Shown here: positions 1 to 5,851 of the stretch, piece after piece
How the letters are laid out: every line of letters begins with the position of its first letter
How positions within the stretch are numbered: the first letter of the stretch is position 1
Made by a program: the position numbers and the translations under genes
Notes under the pieces: model-generated
Databases searched by the model: none
What the model was told of the DNA's origin: nothing
What the model saw: only the letters and a program-made list of their open reading frames with translations
Source: CAZOIA01 sp964579675
GTDB lineage: Bacteria > Planctomycetota > Phycisphaerae > UBA1845 > PWPN01
Length of the DNA stretch: 9,584 nt
Reading direction: 5' to 3'
Assembly (NCBI GenBank): GCA_964579675.1
Contig: CAZOIA010000207.1
Coordinates: 1 to 9,584 of the forward strand

Positions 1-915
1 CTCGTTGAGTGATTTGAGCTTACTCAGGTGTGCTAGCCCAGCGTCCGTGATTTCGGGGGAGTTCTGGAGCCCTAGCCCTCTCAGTGAGGTGAGGTCGCCC
101 ACCCGCGCCAGGTCCTCGTCGGTCAGTCCCGTCGGCAACTGAAGACAGAGAGCATCCAGCTCCTTCAGGTGAACCAGCCCGGCCGTGGTGGTCTTGGTCT
201 CTTGCAGGGCCAACCTTCTCAAGTGCCGCATCCCCGCGAGATGCTCGAGTCCAGCATCAGTCGTGCCCGGCGGCGGGGTCAGGCGCTCCAGGGACGTCGA
301 CCCCGCCAGATGCGCCAATCCCTCGTCGCCCGCTTTTGTCTCGCGCAAGATGAGCTCCTTCAGGTTTGTCAGCCCGGCGAGATGAGCGAGACCGCGATCG
401 GTGACGTCCGACCCGCCCATCCAGAGTCTTTCCAGCGACGTCAGGCCGGCCACATGGGCAAGTCCCGCATCCCCAAACTTGGTGTCGGTCAGCCACAGTG
501 TTCGAAGTGACTTGAGCCCACTCAGATGGGCCAGCCCCTCGTCGGAAATGCGCGTCCCGATCAGGCCGAGGAACTCCAACTCACGCATCTTTTTCAGATG
601 AGCAAGTCCTGCGCTCGTAACTCGCGTGTACCCCAGATCCAGAAAGCGAAGGCCGGTCAGTCCCGCGAGATGCTGAATGCCCTCATCTGTGATCTGCCGG
701 CAGAGACGAAGGGACAGTTCGTGCAGGGAGGTCAAGGGCCGGAGATTCTTGAGCCCGCGGTCACTGATCTTCTGGCAGCCAGCAAGGTATAGCGTCTGCA
801 ATGCCGGCAACGAGCTCACATGGACCAAGCCGTCATCCGTGATCGAGGTACCGCTAACATTCAGGTAACGAAGGCCCATCAGGGCCCGCAGGTGTCTCAG
901 CTCGGCATCTGCCAC
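1..915 (-). repeat. Leucine-rich repeat coding array, about 13 units
   Basis: Thirteen tandem units of about 24 codons, the last one cut by the window edge. The consensus is (I/V)-T-D-x-G-L-A-H-L-x-x-L-x-x-L-x-x-L-x-L-x-x-T. Most units are 24 residues, but the distal part is irregular: one unit is 23 residues and contains P-P-P-G, another is 22 and another 25. This is protein-level repetition with diverged DNA, not an identical satellite. Confidence 0.9.
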
Positions 916-2574
916 ATTCGTATCAGTGAGAACTAAGGCCTGCAGGGCATCAGGCCCGAGTTGCGCCAGAGGTGAGAGATCAGCCGCTTCTGCCTGGCCG
1001 ACCCACAAACTCAGTTCCTTCCCCGCCGGGATCGTCACAAGACCAGAGGCCTCACAATACTCCTGCCATTCGACCGAGCGTTCATGCCACCAGTTCTCGG
1101 TACCCCAATCCCGGATCTTAAGCGTGCCCAGGGAACGGTCCGCGGGGAATCTCACCGTTCGAGCCGCCAGGTAACCGTGCTCGGTCGCACGCGTTGCCGA
1201 TACAGGCTCCCGCAAGCCAGTCGTAATCCCGGTCGCCAGCTTCAAACCGGCGTCAGCGACTGCCGACGTCTGACCCGCAACGTTTTTCTGCAGTGATTCG
1301 CCGAGGGCCTTGGCGCTGGCGGGGTTCTCCTCTTGATGACCGGTATCGGTACACTGATTCGAGTCGGCAGGTGTGGACGTTGCCTCACCCGCCACGGCTG
1401 TTGCCGTGGGACCGGCACGAGTTGGCTTCAGCACGAAGGCAACTGGAATCGTCTCGCTGCCCCGTTTTATGGTCATGTCGATTCGTTTGCCCTGCACTAC
1501 GAACACGTGGCGATGTAACTCAAACAGCTCGTAAATACCCGCCGGTTGGCCCTGAATCGTGAGAATGATATCCCCGGCCTTGATGCCGGCCAGGGCCGCT
1601 GGCTTACCCTCATCTACGGAGTGGACGGCGAGCTGTCTATCGATGACGAGCAAGGTGAGGCCCGTCATATCTGGATGATCGGCATCTTGGTAGCGCTTCC
1701 CCTTTCTCAGGTACAGTTTCTCATTCGGCAAATCCAGGGTCACGCGATAGCGGGACCAATAGCGCAGCCCGAGCGCGGATACACCGTCGTCCGCAAAGGC
1801 CAAGTTGTCATGGGCGAACGGTCCCAATGCGAACGACGCAAGCCGGCCTATCCGTTGCTCTGTCCTGCCGGCAGCACTCACACTGGATATCTCGTCACTC
1901 AGTTTGAGCGCACCGTTGTGGAGAAGGTGGGCGAAGAGCGCGCGTTGGATCGAGCCGGTGCTGTTGTTACCCGTGTCAACGAGGAAGGGAGCCTTCTCGC
2001 CCCGTCCGACGGTTGCGAGAACATACGGGATCCCCAGGTCGCTGTAATGCAGAGGGATCGGCCTACCCCAGTCTGCAGCGGGCTCCTGAGGTGGCTCCAG
2101 GATGGACAGCGTGCCCCCATCGAAATCGATCTGGACCACGTAGGCTCGGAAAGACCGAATCCCGACGGCCCCACGAACGTCCTTACCGATGGCCTGCCGC
2201 ACATGCTCCATATCCATGCAGAAGACGGGCTCGTTCGTGCGCAGGCTGAGCTCACCGAGTTGGGCGGGTATCGAGTCAAAACTGGGGATCGCGATGACGC
2301 CATCGGGAGTTTGTGCCTTGCCTTCGCCTACCGATGCGCCCAGGCGGAATCGCAGCGATGTATCGTACACCATGCTGCTCGCGCCCGTGTCGAACAGGAA
2401 CGGATATTCCTGGCCGCCGACTGTGACCGGCAAGATGATCACTCGGCCTTCGCGGCCGATCGGGAACGACTCCACCCGACGCGGTCGATCGGGCTGCGGT
2501 TCCACTGCGACAGTTGGTGTACCGAGCACCACTCCCACCGCCAGTGCCATCGCCGTTTGCTGGAACCAGTGCAT
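1..2574 (-). CDS. Exported two-lobed aspartic protease-like protein with PDZ domain and leucine-rich repeats (C-terminus outside window)
   Basis: The reading frame is open from an ATG at 2574 to the left edge (858 codons, no stop seen), so the C-terminus is missing. Residues 1-24 look like a Sec signal peptide (hydrophobic core, T-V-A before the likely cut). Two retropepsin-like lobes follow. Lobe 1 has the active-site motif D62-T-G-A-S and a closing G-I-R-S-F...V-Q-I-D-F pattern. Lobe 2 has D200-T-G-N-N and G-L-R-Y-W...V-T-L-D-L. Residues ~310-405 form a PDZ domain (A-A-L-A-G-I-K-A-G-D-I-I-L near 326-338). A low-complexity Ala/Thr-rich linker and a capping segment lead into LRRs from residue 554. 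Both catalytic aspartates are present, so an active pepsin-like fold is possible; the substrate is unknown. The start is supported by GGGAGA 9 nt upstream. It lies 70 bp after the stop of the neighbouring LRR gene. Confidence 0.92.
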   Translation of the reverse strand, partial: MHWFQQTAMALAVGVVLGTPTVAVEPQPDRPRRVESFPIGREGRVIILPVTVGGQEYPFLFDTGASSMVYDTSLRFRLGASVGEGKAQTPDGVIAIPSFDSIPAQLGELSLRTNEPVFCMDMEHVRQAIGKDVRGAVGIRSFRAYVVQIDFDGGTLSILEPPQEPAADWGRPIPLHYSDLGIPYVLATVGRGEKAPFLVDTGNNSTGSIQRALFAHLLHNGALKLSDEISSVSAAGRTEQRIGRLASFALGPFAHDNLAFADDGVSALGLRYWSRYRVTLDLPNEKLYLRKGKRYQDADHPDMTGLTLLVIDRQLAVHSVDEGKPAALAGIKAGDIILTIQGQPAGIYELFELHRHVFVVQGKRIDMTIKRGSETIPVAFVLKPTRAGPTATAVAGEATSTPADSNQCTDTGHQEENPASAKALGESLQKNVAGQTSAVADAGLKLATGITTGLREPVSATRATEHGYLAARTVRFPADRSLGTLKIRDWGTENWWHERSVEWQEYCEASGLVTIPAGKELSLWVGQAEAADLSPLAQLGPDALQALVLTDTNVADAELRHLRALMGLRYLNVSGTSITDDGLVHVSSLPALQTLYLAGCQKISDRGLKNLRPLTSLHELSLRLCRQITDEGIQHLAGLTGLRFLDLGYTRVTSAGLAHLKKMRELEFLGLIGTRISDEGLAHLSGLKSLRTLWLTDTKFGDAGLAHVAGLTSLERLWMGGSDVTDRGLAHLAGLTNLKELILRETKAGDEGLAHLAGSTSLERLTPPPGTTDAGLEHLAGMRHLRRLALQETKTTTAGLVHLKELDALCLQLPTGLTDEDLARVGDLTSLRGLGLQNSPEITDAGLAHLSKLKSLNE

Positions 2575-2583
2575 CAGATGACA

Positions 2584-2589
2584 TCTCCC
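2584..2589 (-). promoter_or_regulatory. Ribosome binding site of the protease/LRR gene
   Basis: GGGAGA lies 9 nt upstream of the ATG at 2574 and decides this start. The longer overlapping frame starting at 2632 is out of register with the protease domains. The sequence from here through the first codons resembles the junction in front of the small membrane protein gene starting at 4065. Confidence 0.7.
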
Positions 2590-2644
2590 ATTTAAGCCCT
2601 AAAGACGTTGATGCGACAAGAACCAAGTCCATCGAGTTCTCATT

Positions 2645-3739
2645 CTACTTGATCCACAGGTTGGGTAGGGCCTCCTTGAGGCTCTTCCGAGCTTCAGCGC
2701 TTACGTTCGGGCAATCGAGGTCTAATACACTGAGACAAGGAAGTGCTTTCAGGTGAATGAGCCCTTCATCGGTGATGTAGGGACTGCCGATCCACAATTT
2801 CTGGAGATTCTTCAAGCCAGCCAGGGACTTGAGCCCTTCGTCAGTAATCGTCGAATTGGTGATCGACAGTTCCTCCAGATTCTTCATGCCTTTCAGATGT
2901 ACGACTCCGTCATCTGTTATCCTCGCAAATGACAATGTCAGGACTCGAAGATTCACCAGCCCCTGGATGTGACGCAGGCCCTCGTCGGTGATTCCTCTTC
3001 CGCCAATTCTCAACTCGACGAGGTTCTGCAATTCGCTGATGTGTTCCAGCGCACGGTCGGAGTATTGGATTCCGGTGGCCAATAATCTCTTGAGCTGTTT
3101 CATCTGCTTAATGTGGGCAAATCCGGCGTCGGTGCTTTTTGACTCCTGAATGCTCAGCACTTCCAGGTGAGGTAAGCGATCGATGTGTGCCAGACCAGCA
3201 TCGCCTATCTCGCTTTCGAGGATCCAAAGCGTCTTGAGCCTCTTGAGGTCCTTGACTTTCGTCATAATGGCATCGGATGCTCCCGTGTACTGGAGCGTGA
3301 GCACTTCGAGGTTCCTTAGTCTTCCAAGCTCACTGAGTGACTCGTCATCGAGAGGGACGTTCGAGATATTGATGTCCACGGCGACCGGTAAGTAGTCTCC
3401 GCCAAGTATCCAACGCAACCGGGGTGAGGCTTGCGGAACGAATCTAATTGTGGGTGGAGGTCCCCCTGGAAGCCCCCGTATCTGCTCCACGGCAGGTTCT
3501 TGCCACATCCAGTTGAGCGTCGCCCAGGCATACCAGAGCAAAAGAACGCCAAAAACCGGTGCAGCCAGTTTCGCTGCCAAGACGAGACGTCGGCGCCATC
3601 GCTGCCACCTGAGTTGAGTTGTATATGTCCTCGGGTTCTCCGGATCAAAGGGACTCCCACACTCCGGGCATCGCCTCTCGGGCAGACCGTCAAGAACATA
3701 ATCGCACTTGCGGCAGTACATGGTCGGCTTGCAGATCAT
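2645..3739 (-). CDS. Membrane-anchored LRR protein with N-terminal zinc ribbon
   Basis: 364 residues from the ATG at 3739, which overlaps the upstream stop as ATGA and has GGGGAGAAG just before it. An in-frame ATG five codons further upstream (3754) lacks this arrangement. Residues 9-27 hold a zinc ribbon (C9-x2-C12, C24-x2-C27). A W/R-rich stretch (R49-R-R) precedes one transmembrane helix at about 52-75. The rest should lie outside the cytoplasm: a Pro-rich linker, a capping segment near 107-128, nine perfect 24-residue LRRs (130-345) and a 19-residue end cap finishing L-P-N-L-W-I-K. The positive-inside rule puts the ribbon in the cytosol. LRRs usually bind proteins or other ligands; the partner is unknown. 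A receptor or scaffold role fits but is inferred. Confidence 0.93.
   Translation of the reverse strand: MICKPTMYCRKCDYVLDGLPERRCPECGSPFDPENPRTYTTQLRWQRWRRRLVLAAKLAAPVFGVLLLWYAWATLNWMWQEPAVEQIRGLPGGPPPTIRFVPQASPRLRWILGGDYLPVAVDINISNVPLDDESLSELGRLRNLEVLTLQYTGASDAIMTKVKDLKRLKTLWILESEIGDAGLAHIDRLPHLEVLSIQESKSTDAGFAHIKQMKQLKRLLATGIQYSDRALEHISELQNLVELRIGGRGITDEGLRHIQGLVNLRVLTLSFARITDDGVVHLKGMKNLEELSITNSTITDEGLKSLAGLKNLQKLWIGSPYITDEGLIHLKALPCLSVLDLDCPNVSAEARKSLKEALPNLWIK
2705..3352 (-). repeat. Nine perfect 24-codon LRR units
   Basis: Residues 130-345 of the zinc-ribbon LRR protein divide into nine units of exactly 24 residues with no insertion or deletion. Examples begin I-G-D-A-G-L-A-H-I, I-T-D-E-G-L-R-H-I and I-T-D-E-G-L-I-H-L. 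The strict period contrasts with the irregular distal units in the neighbouring protease/LRR protein. Confidence 0.9.
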
Positions 3740-3750
3740 ATCTTCTCCCC
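3736..3750 (-). promoter_or_regulatory. Translational coupling junction: zinc-ribbon codons act as RBS, ATGA overlap
   Basis: GGGGAGAAG (3742-3750) encodes G-E-K at the end of the upstream zinc ribbon. It places GGAG 5 nt before the ATG at 3739. The upstream TGA (3736-3738) and the downstream ATG share bases as ATGA, the classic layout for termination-reinitiation coupling. Confidence 0.8.
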
Positions 3751-4065
3751 ACATTCAGGACACCGCGGCTCGGTGATGCCTCGCAGGATGTAGCCGCACT
3801 TGCGGCAGCGGGTCTGTCGGTCCGCTGGCGATTTGAAGTAGTAGGTTACTACTGCGAAACTGGCGATGACAATGATGATGGTGGGCATGACCCATAGACA
3901 CACGATGGCGATCCAATTAGCGGTCGTTGGGGTGAAGGAAACGCCAAACAGAGCGCCGTAAACATGCCGTAGCAGGGGCTCTGCATGCTGCACCGACTCG
4001 GCGGACAGGACCGCAAACATGAGTCCTACCGCCACGGCTATCGTCACTCGCCAGAGCCAGTGCAT
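3736..4065 (-). CDS. Small two-helix membrane protein with C-terminal zinc ribbon
   Basis: 109 residues from the ATG at 4065, which overlaps the upstream stop as TGATG. The longer frame from 4083 would begin inside the upstream zinc-ribbon codons and is not preferred. Predicted helices are at about 6-21 and 51-76, with a short loop between. A zinc ribbon closes the protein: C87-x2-C90 and C102-x2-C105, ending G-E-K-I. With both ends cytosolic, the ribbon would sit on the inner face of the membrane. It has no extended soluble domain, unlike the two related proteins upstream. Function unknown; zinc binding is inferred from the four cysteines. Its ribbon is followed only about 10 codons later by the N-terminal ribbon of the next protein, and the two share the 13-base string TGCCGCAAGTGCG. 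Confidence 0.88.
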   Translation of the reverse strand: MHWLWRVTIAVAVGLMFAVLSAESVQHAEPLLRHVYGALFGVSFTPTTANWIAIVCLWVMPTIIIVIASFAVVTYYFKSPADRQTRCRKCGYILRGITEPRCPECGEKI

Positions 4066-4080
4066 CAGATTCGTTCTCCG
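4063..4080 (-). promoter_or_regulatory. Translational coupling junction: zinc-ribbon codons act as RBS, TGATG overlap
   Basis: GGAGAAC (4073-4079) encodes part of C-G-E-R of the upstream ribbon and places GGAG 10 nt before the ATG at 4065. Stop and start share one base (TGATG). This is a variant of the ATGA junctions elsewhere in the cluster. Confidence 0.7.
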
Positions 4081-4514
4081 CATTCAGGGCAGACGCCGCT
4101 GACGTTGCCGGTGAGGTCGTAGCCGCACTTGATGCACAGCCCCCACTTGCGGCGACGGTAGCGGCGATACGGACCTCGGATGAAGGCGATGGTGGGATAG
4201 ATGGCAAATGGTAGGGGCAACAACCAGGCGGGGAAATCAAGCATTCTCTTACGGCTATTCCTGAACGACTGAAAGTGCCAAAGATTGCGGACGGACACGG
4301 GGCCCCGAACTCGCTTGGCGAAGGGCAGGTTGGGGATGGTCGTCGGGTCATCCCACACCCTGAATCGGAAAAAGCCGTAACCAACCGATGCTCGGTAGTT
4401 CTTAGACTGGATGTTCACAGATGTGCCGAGGCTAACCCAATAGGTTAGTAGCCAGACACCCATGGTACCGAACAGGAACATCAGCGAGATGACCAGGAGC
4501 GATTTGCGAATCAT
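4065..4514 (-). CDS. Two-helix membrane protein with C-terminal zinc ribbon
   Basis: 149 residues from the ATG at 4514 (ATGA overlap, GGGGAGAGG in front). One helix lies at about 5-27. A roughly 70-residue middle domain with many aromatic residues follows, probably extracytoplasmic. A second helix, Pro-rich, lies at about 97-112. Then come a strongly basic stretch (R-R-Y-R-R-R-K at 117-123) and the ribbon C127-x2-C130-G-Y-D-L-T-G-N...C142-x2-C145. The basic stretch places the ribbon in the cytosol. Helix 2, the basic stretch and the ribbon closely match the protein encoded just upstream, so the two are paralogues, while the middle domains differ. I recall this architecture as frequent among uncharacterised planctomycete proteins. 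No function can be assigned. Confidence 0.9.
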   Translation of the reverse strand: MIRKSLLVISLMFLFGTMGVWLLTYWVSLGTSVNIQSKNYRASVGYGFFRFRVWDDPTTIPNLPFAKRVRGPVSVRNLWHFQSFRNSRKRMLDFPAWLLPLPFAIYPTIAFIRGPYRRYRRRKWGLCIKCGYDLTGNVSGVCPECGERI

Positions 4515-4525
4515 ATCCTCTCCCC
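4511..4525 (-). promoter_or_regulatory. Translational coupling junction: zinc-ribbon codons act as RBS, ATGA overlap
   Basis: GGGGAGAGG (4517-4525) encodes G-E-R of the upstream ribbon and places GGAG 5 nt before the ATG at 4514. Stop and start overlap as ATGA. Confidence 0.8.
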
Positions 4526-4987
4526 ACATTCGGGACAAACGCCGCTGAAGTTGCCCGTCAGGTCGTAGCCGCATTGCAAGCACAGACCCTTCTTGCGACG
4601 GCGGTGGCGGCGACGGGCATCTCGCACTACGGTCCAGCTCGGATACAGAGGCAAGAGCACCAATGGTGCCCACAGAGGTAGAGACAGGAGGCGAAACCGA
4701 CGTCGGGAAGGAGACTTGAAGCCGATGTCTCTGAACGGCCCGAAATCAAAGTACGGGAGGAACTCCCATTCGTGCAGGAGGTGGAACTTACCCCTGTACG
4801 TGACGACGAGCGGCAGTTCATGGCCCAGGAATGCCTTCGCTCCGGCACTCGAAACGGGGTCCAGGGTCCGACCGTCGGCAGCTGTCATGACCTTGTTGGC
4901 GGCCGGTGAGCGATAGCTCAGCGCCCAGATTGTGACGATGAGCAGGCCGAGTACAAGATGAGCAATCAGTACGGCCTTGTGAATCAT
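4511..4987 (-). CDS. Two-helix membrane protein with C-terminal zinc ribbon (paralogue of the next gene)
   Basis: 158 residues from the ATG at 4987, which overlaps the lipoprotein gene's stop as ATGA; the in-frame ATG at 5002 is less likely. Helix 1 is at about 5-24. The middle domain (about 25-100) includes aromatic runs such as W-E-F-L-P-Y-F-D-F. Helix 2 is at about 103-120, ending in P-L-Y-P-S-W. A basic stretch (R-R-R-H-R-R-R-K-K at 125-133) leads to the ribbon C136-x2-C139-G-Y-D-L-T-G-N-F...C151-x2-C154. Topology should be both ends inside, middle outside. Shared C-terminal third with the following gene indicates duplication, with the middle domains diverged. The ribbon may bind a partner or nucleic acid; this is inference from the fold only. 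Confidence 0.9.
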   Translation of the reverse strand: MIHKAVLIAHLVLGLLIVTIWALSYRSPAANKVMTAADGRTLDPVSSAGAKAFLGHELPLVVTYRGKFHLLHEWEFLPYFDFGPFRDIGFKSPSRRRFRLLSLPLWAPLVLLPLYPSWTVVRDARRRHRRRKKGLCLQCGYDLTGNFSGVCPECGERI

Positions 4988-4998
4988 GTCTTCTCCCC
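4984..4998 (-). promoter_or_regulatory. Translational coupling junction: lipoprotein tail codons act as RBS, ATGA overlap
   Basis: GGGGAGAAG (4990-4998) encodes G-E-K at the end of the lipoprotein and places GGAG 5 nt before the ATG at 4987. Stop and start overlap as ATGA. The signal is intact although the zinc ribbon encoding it has lost half its ligands. Confidence 0.8.
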
Positions 4999-5766
4999 AC
5001 ATTCTGGGCAGATTCCGCTGACGTTGCCGGTGAGGTTGTAGCCGGGGTTGCGGTACCAGCCGCGCCCTGCCCTGAGGGGAGTGGTCTGATCAACAGGAAG
5101 GGTGAGTTCGTTTTCAAGGTTGACACTGATGGAAACGTGCTGGTAGGGCATACCGGTTGTCCGGGCCTTACCGTGGCCCCGTCGTCCAACGAACCACGTG
5201 AGATCAGGCCGTCTGAGGCAAAGCTCGTGAAGTAAAGCGCCGCCGTCAGAACACTCAGCAAAGTATATCGGCTTGTCTTGGAGCTCGAAGCTGAAATGCT
5301 TCGGTGTCGGGTTGTAATGGGAGTCGGGATCATAGCGGTAGCTGATTGACGCCCAAAGTTCTCCTTTGACCTGGAATTCCCTTGACAGTTCAGCCTCGCC
5401 TCTCGTGGAGACGACATGCAGCTTGTGCATTCCCGGCTCAAGGGCGAGCTTGAAAGCCCTCCGGCCCGGTGTCGGGTTCCGTCTTCCTCGCCAGAAATGC
5501 CCATGCACAACGGTTTGGCCGTCCATTTCAACCTGGATGTCGACGGGGCTTATTGCAGAGCTCCCATTGTCCACGTATAGCGTAAACTTGCCTTGAGGGT
5601 CTAGAAGATTGCTGTCAACGACGCCAATCTGTGAATAGGTGCAGCCGGGAGCGGCAAGTACAACAGCGAGCATGAATGTGCTGAGGACTGTTCCCTTTAT
5701 CCTGTTTGTCTGACTGCTGTCCACAATGGGATTCTCGAGTGATCTTGTGGAATACTTTGCCCTCAT
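4984..5766 (-). CDS. Lipoprotein with beta-sandwich domain and a fused, decayed zinc-ribbon tail
   Basis: 260 residues from the ATG at 5766, supported by GGAGAGAT 8 nt upstream. A long N-region (basic near R22-K24) precedes a hydrophobic stretch at 26-39 and L-A-A-P-G-C42, an imperfect lipobox, so lipidation at C42 is likely but not certain. Residues 60-170 look like one all-beta domain: F-T-L-Y-V-D-N, V-E-M-D-G-Q, the turn E-P-G-M-H-K-L, then H-Y-N-P-T-P-K-H-F. I recall uncharacterised bacterial lipoproteins of this kind ending soon after this point. Residues 171-260 look foreign to it and end in G-Y-N-L-T-G-N-V-S-G-I-C-P-E-C-G-E-K-T. That tail matches the neighbouring zinc ribbons, but the first cysteine pair is replaced by Y238 and P241. 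A fusion with a dead zinc-ribbon gene is likely. Function unknown. Confidence 0.88.
   Translation of the reverse strand: MRAKYSTRSLENPIVDSSQTNRIKGTVLSTFMLAVVLAAPGCTYSQIGVVDSNLLDPQGKFTLYVDNGSSAISPVDIQVEMDGQTVVHGHFWRGRRNPTPGRRAFKLALEPGMHKLHVVSTRGEAELSREFQVKGELWASISYRYDPDSHYNPTPKHFSFELQDKPIYFAECSDGGALLHELCLRRPDLTWFVGRRGHGKARTTGMPYQHVSISVNLENELTLPVDQTTPLRAGRGWYRNPGYNLTGNVSGICPECGEKT
4987..5061 (-). other. Decayed zinc-ribbon segment at the lipoprotein C-terminus
   Basis: Residues 236-260 align without gaps to the ribbons of the next two genes: G-W-Y-R-N-P-G-Y-N-L-T-G-N against G-L-C-I-K-C-G-Y-D-L-T-G-N. The second cysteine pair (C253, C256) remains and the first is lost by substitution, so a normal zinc site cannot form. 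DNA identity is high, including CTCACCGGCAACGTCAGCGG shared with the gene ending at 4065. A lipoprotein would carry this tail outside the cytoplasm, the opposite side from its intact relatives. Confidence 0.8.
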
Positions 5767-5770
5767 GACG

Positions 5771-5778
5771 ATCTCTCC
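5771..5778 (-). promoter_or_regulatory. Ribosome binding site of the lipoprotein gene
   Basis: GGAGAGAT places GGAG 8 nt before the ATG at 5766 and supports that start. The rest of the 85-bp gap (5767-5851) shows only weak short inverted GCGG/CCGC pairs, not a clear terminator or promoter. Confidence 0.65.
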
Positions 5779-5851
5779 ATTTCAAGACACTGGACGAGCC
5801 CAAAGGTTAAGCGGCGCTCTGTCCGCGGTCCGCTTGAACGAATTCTTGGAT

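Noticed and set aside
1..915. Regularly spaced DNA repeats suggesting a CRISPR-like array
   Set aside because: The periodicity is about 72 bp, in frame, and follows the LRR protein consensus; the DNA units are too diverged for CRISPR repeats.
1546..2595. Plus-strand frame of 349 codons
   Set aside because: It lies opposite the protease/PDZ gene, whose domains and start are clear, and its translation shows no recognisable motif. Long antisense frames are common in GC-rich coding DNA.
2276..2632. Minus-strand frame of 118 codons starting upstream of the protease gene
   Set aside because: It is out of register with the signal peptide and first DTG lobe; the translation is Gly/Ser/Arg-rich with no domain.
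3736..4083. Longer starts at 3754, 4083 and 5002 for coupled genes
   Set aside because: Each would begin inside the codons of the upstream zinc ribbon, before the shared RBS. The starts at 3739, 4065 and 4987 fit the repeated junction pattern.
4065..4673. Longer start at 4673 for the zinc-ribbon protein ending at 4065
   Set aside because: The extension reads through the end of the upstream gene in another frame. The ATG at 4514 has the ATGA overlap, RBS and a helix starting at once.
5767..5851. Terminator hairpin or promoter in the 85-bp gap
   Set aside because: Only four-base GCGG/CCGC pairs with no T-run, and no convincing -35/-10 pair. The 70-bp gap at 2575-2644 is equally unconvincing.
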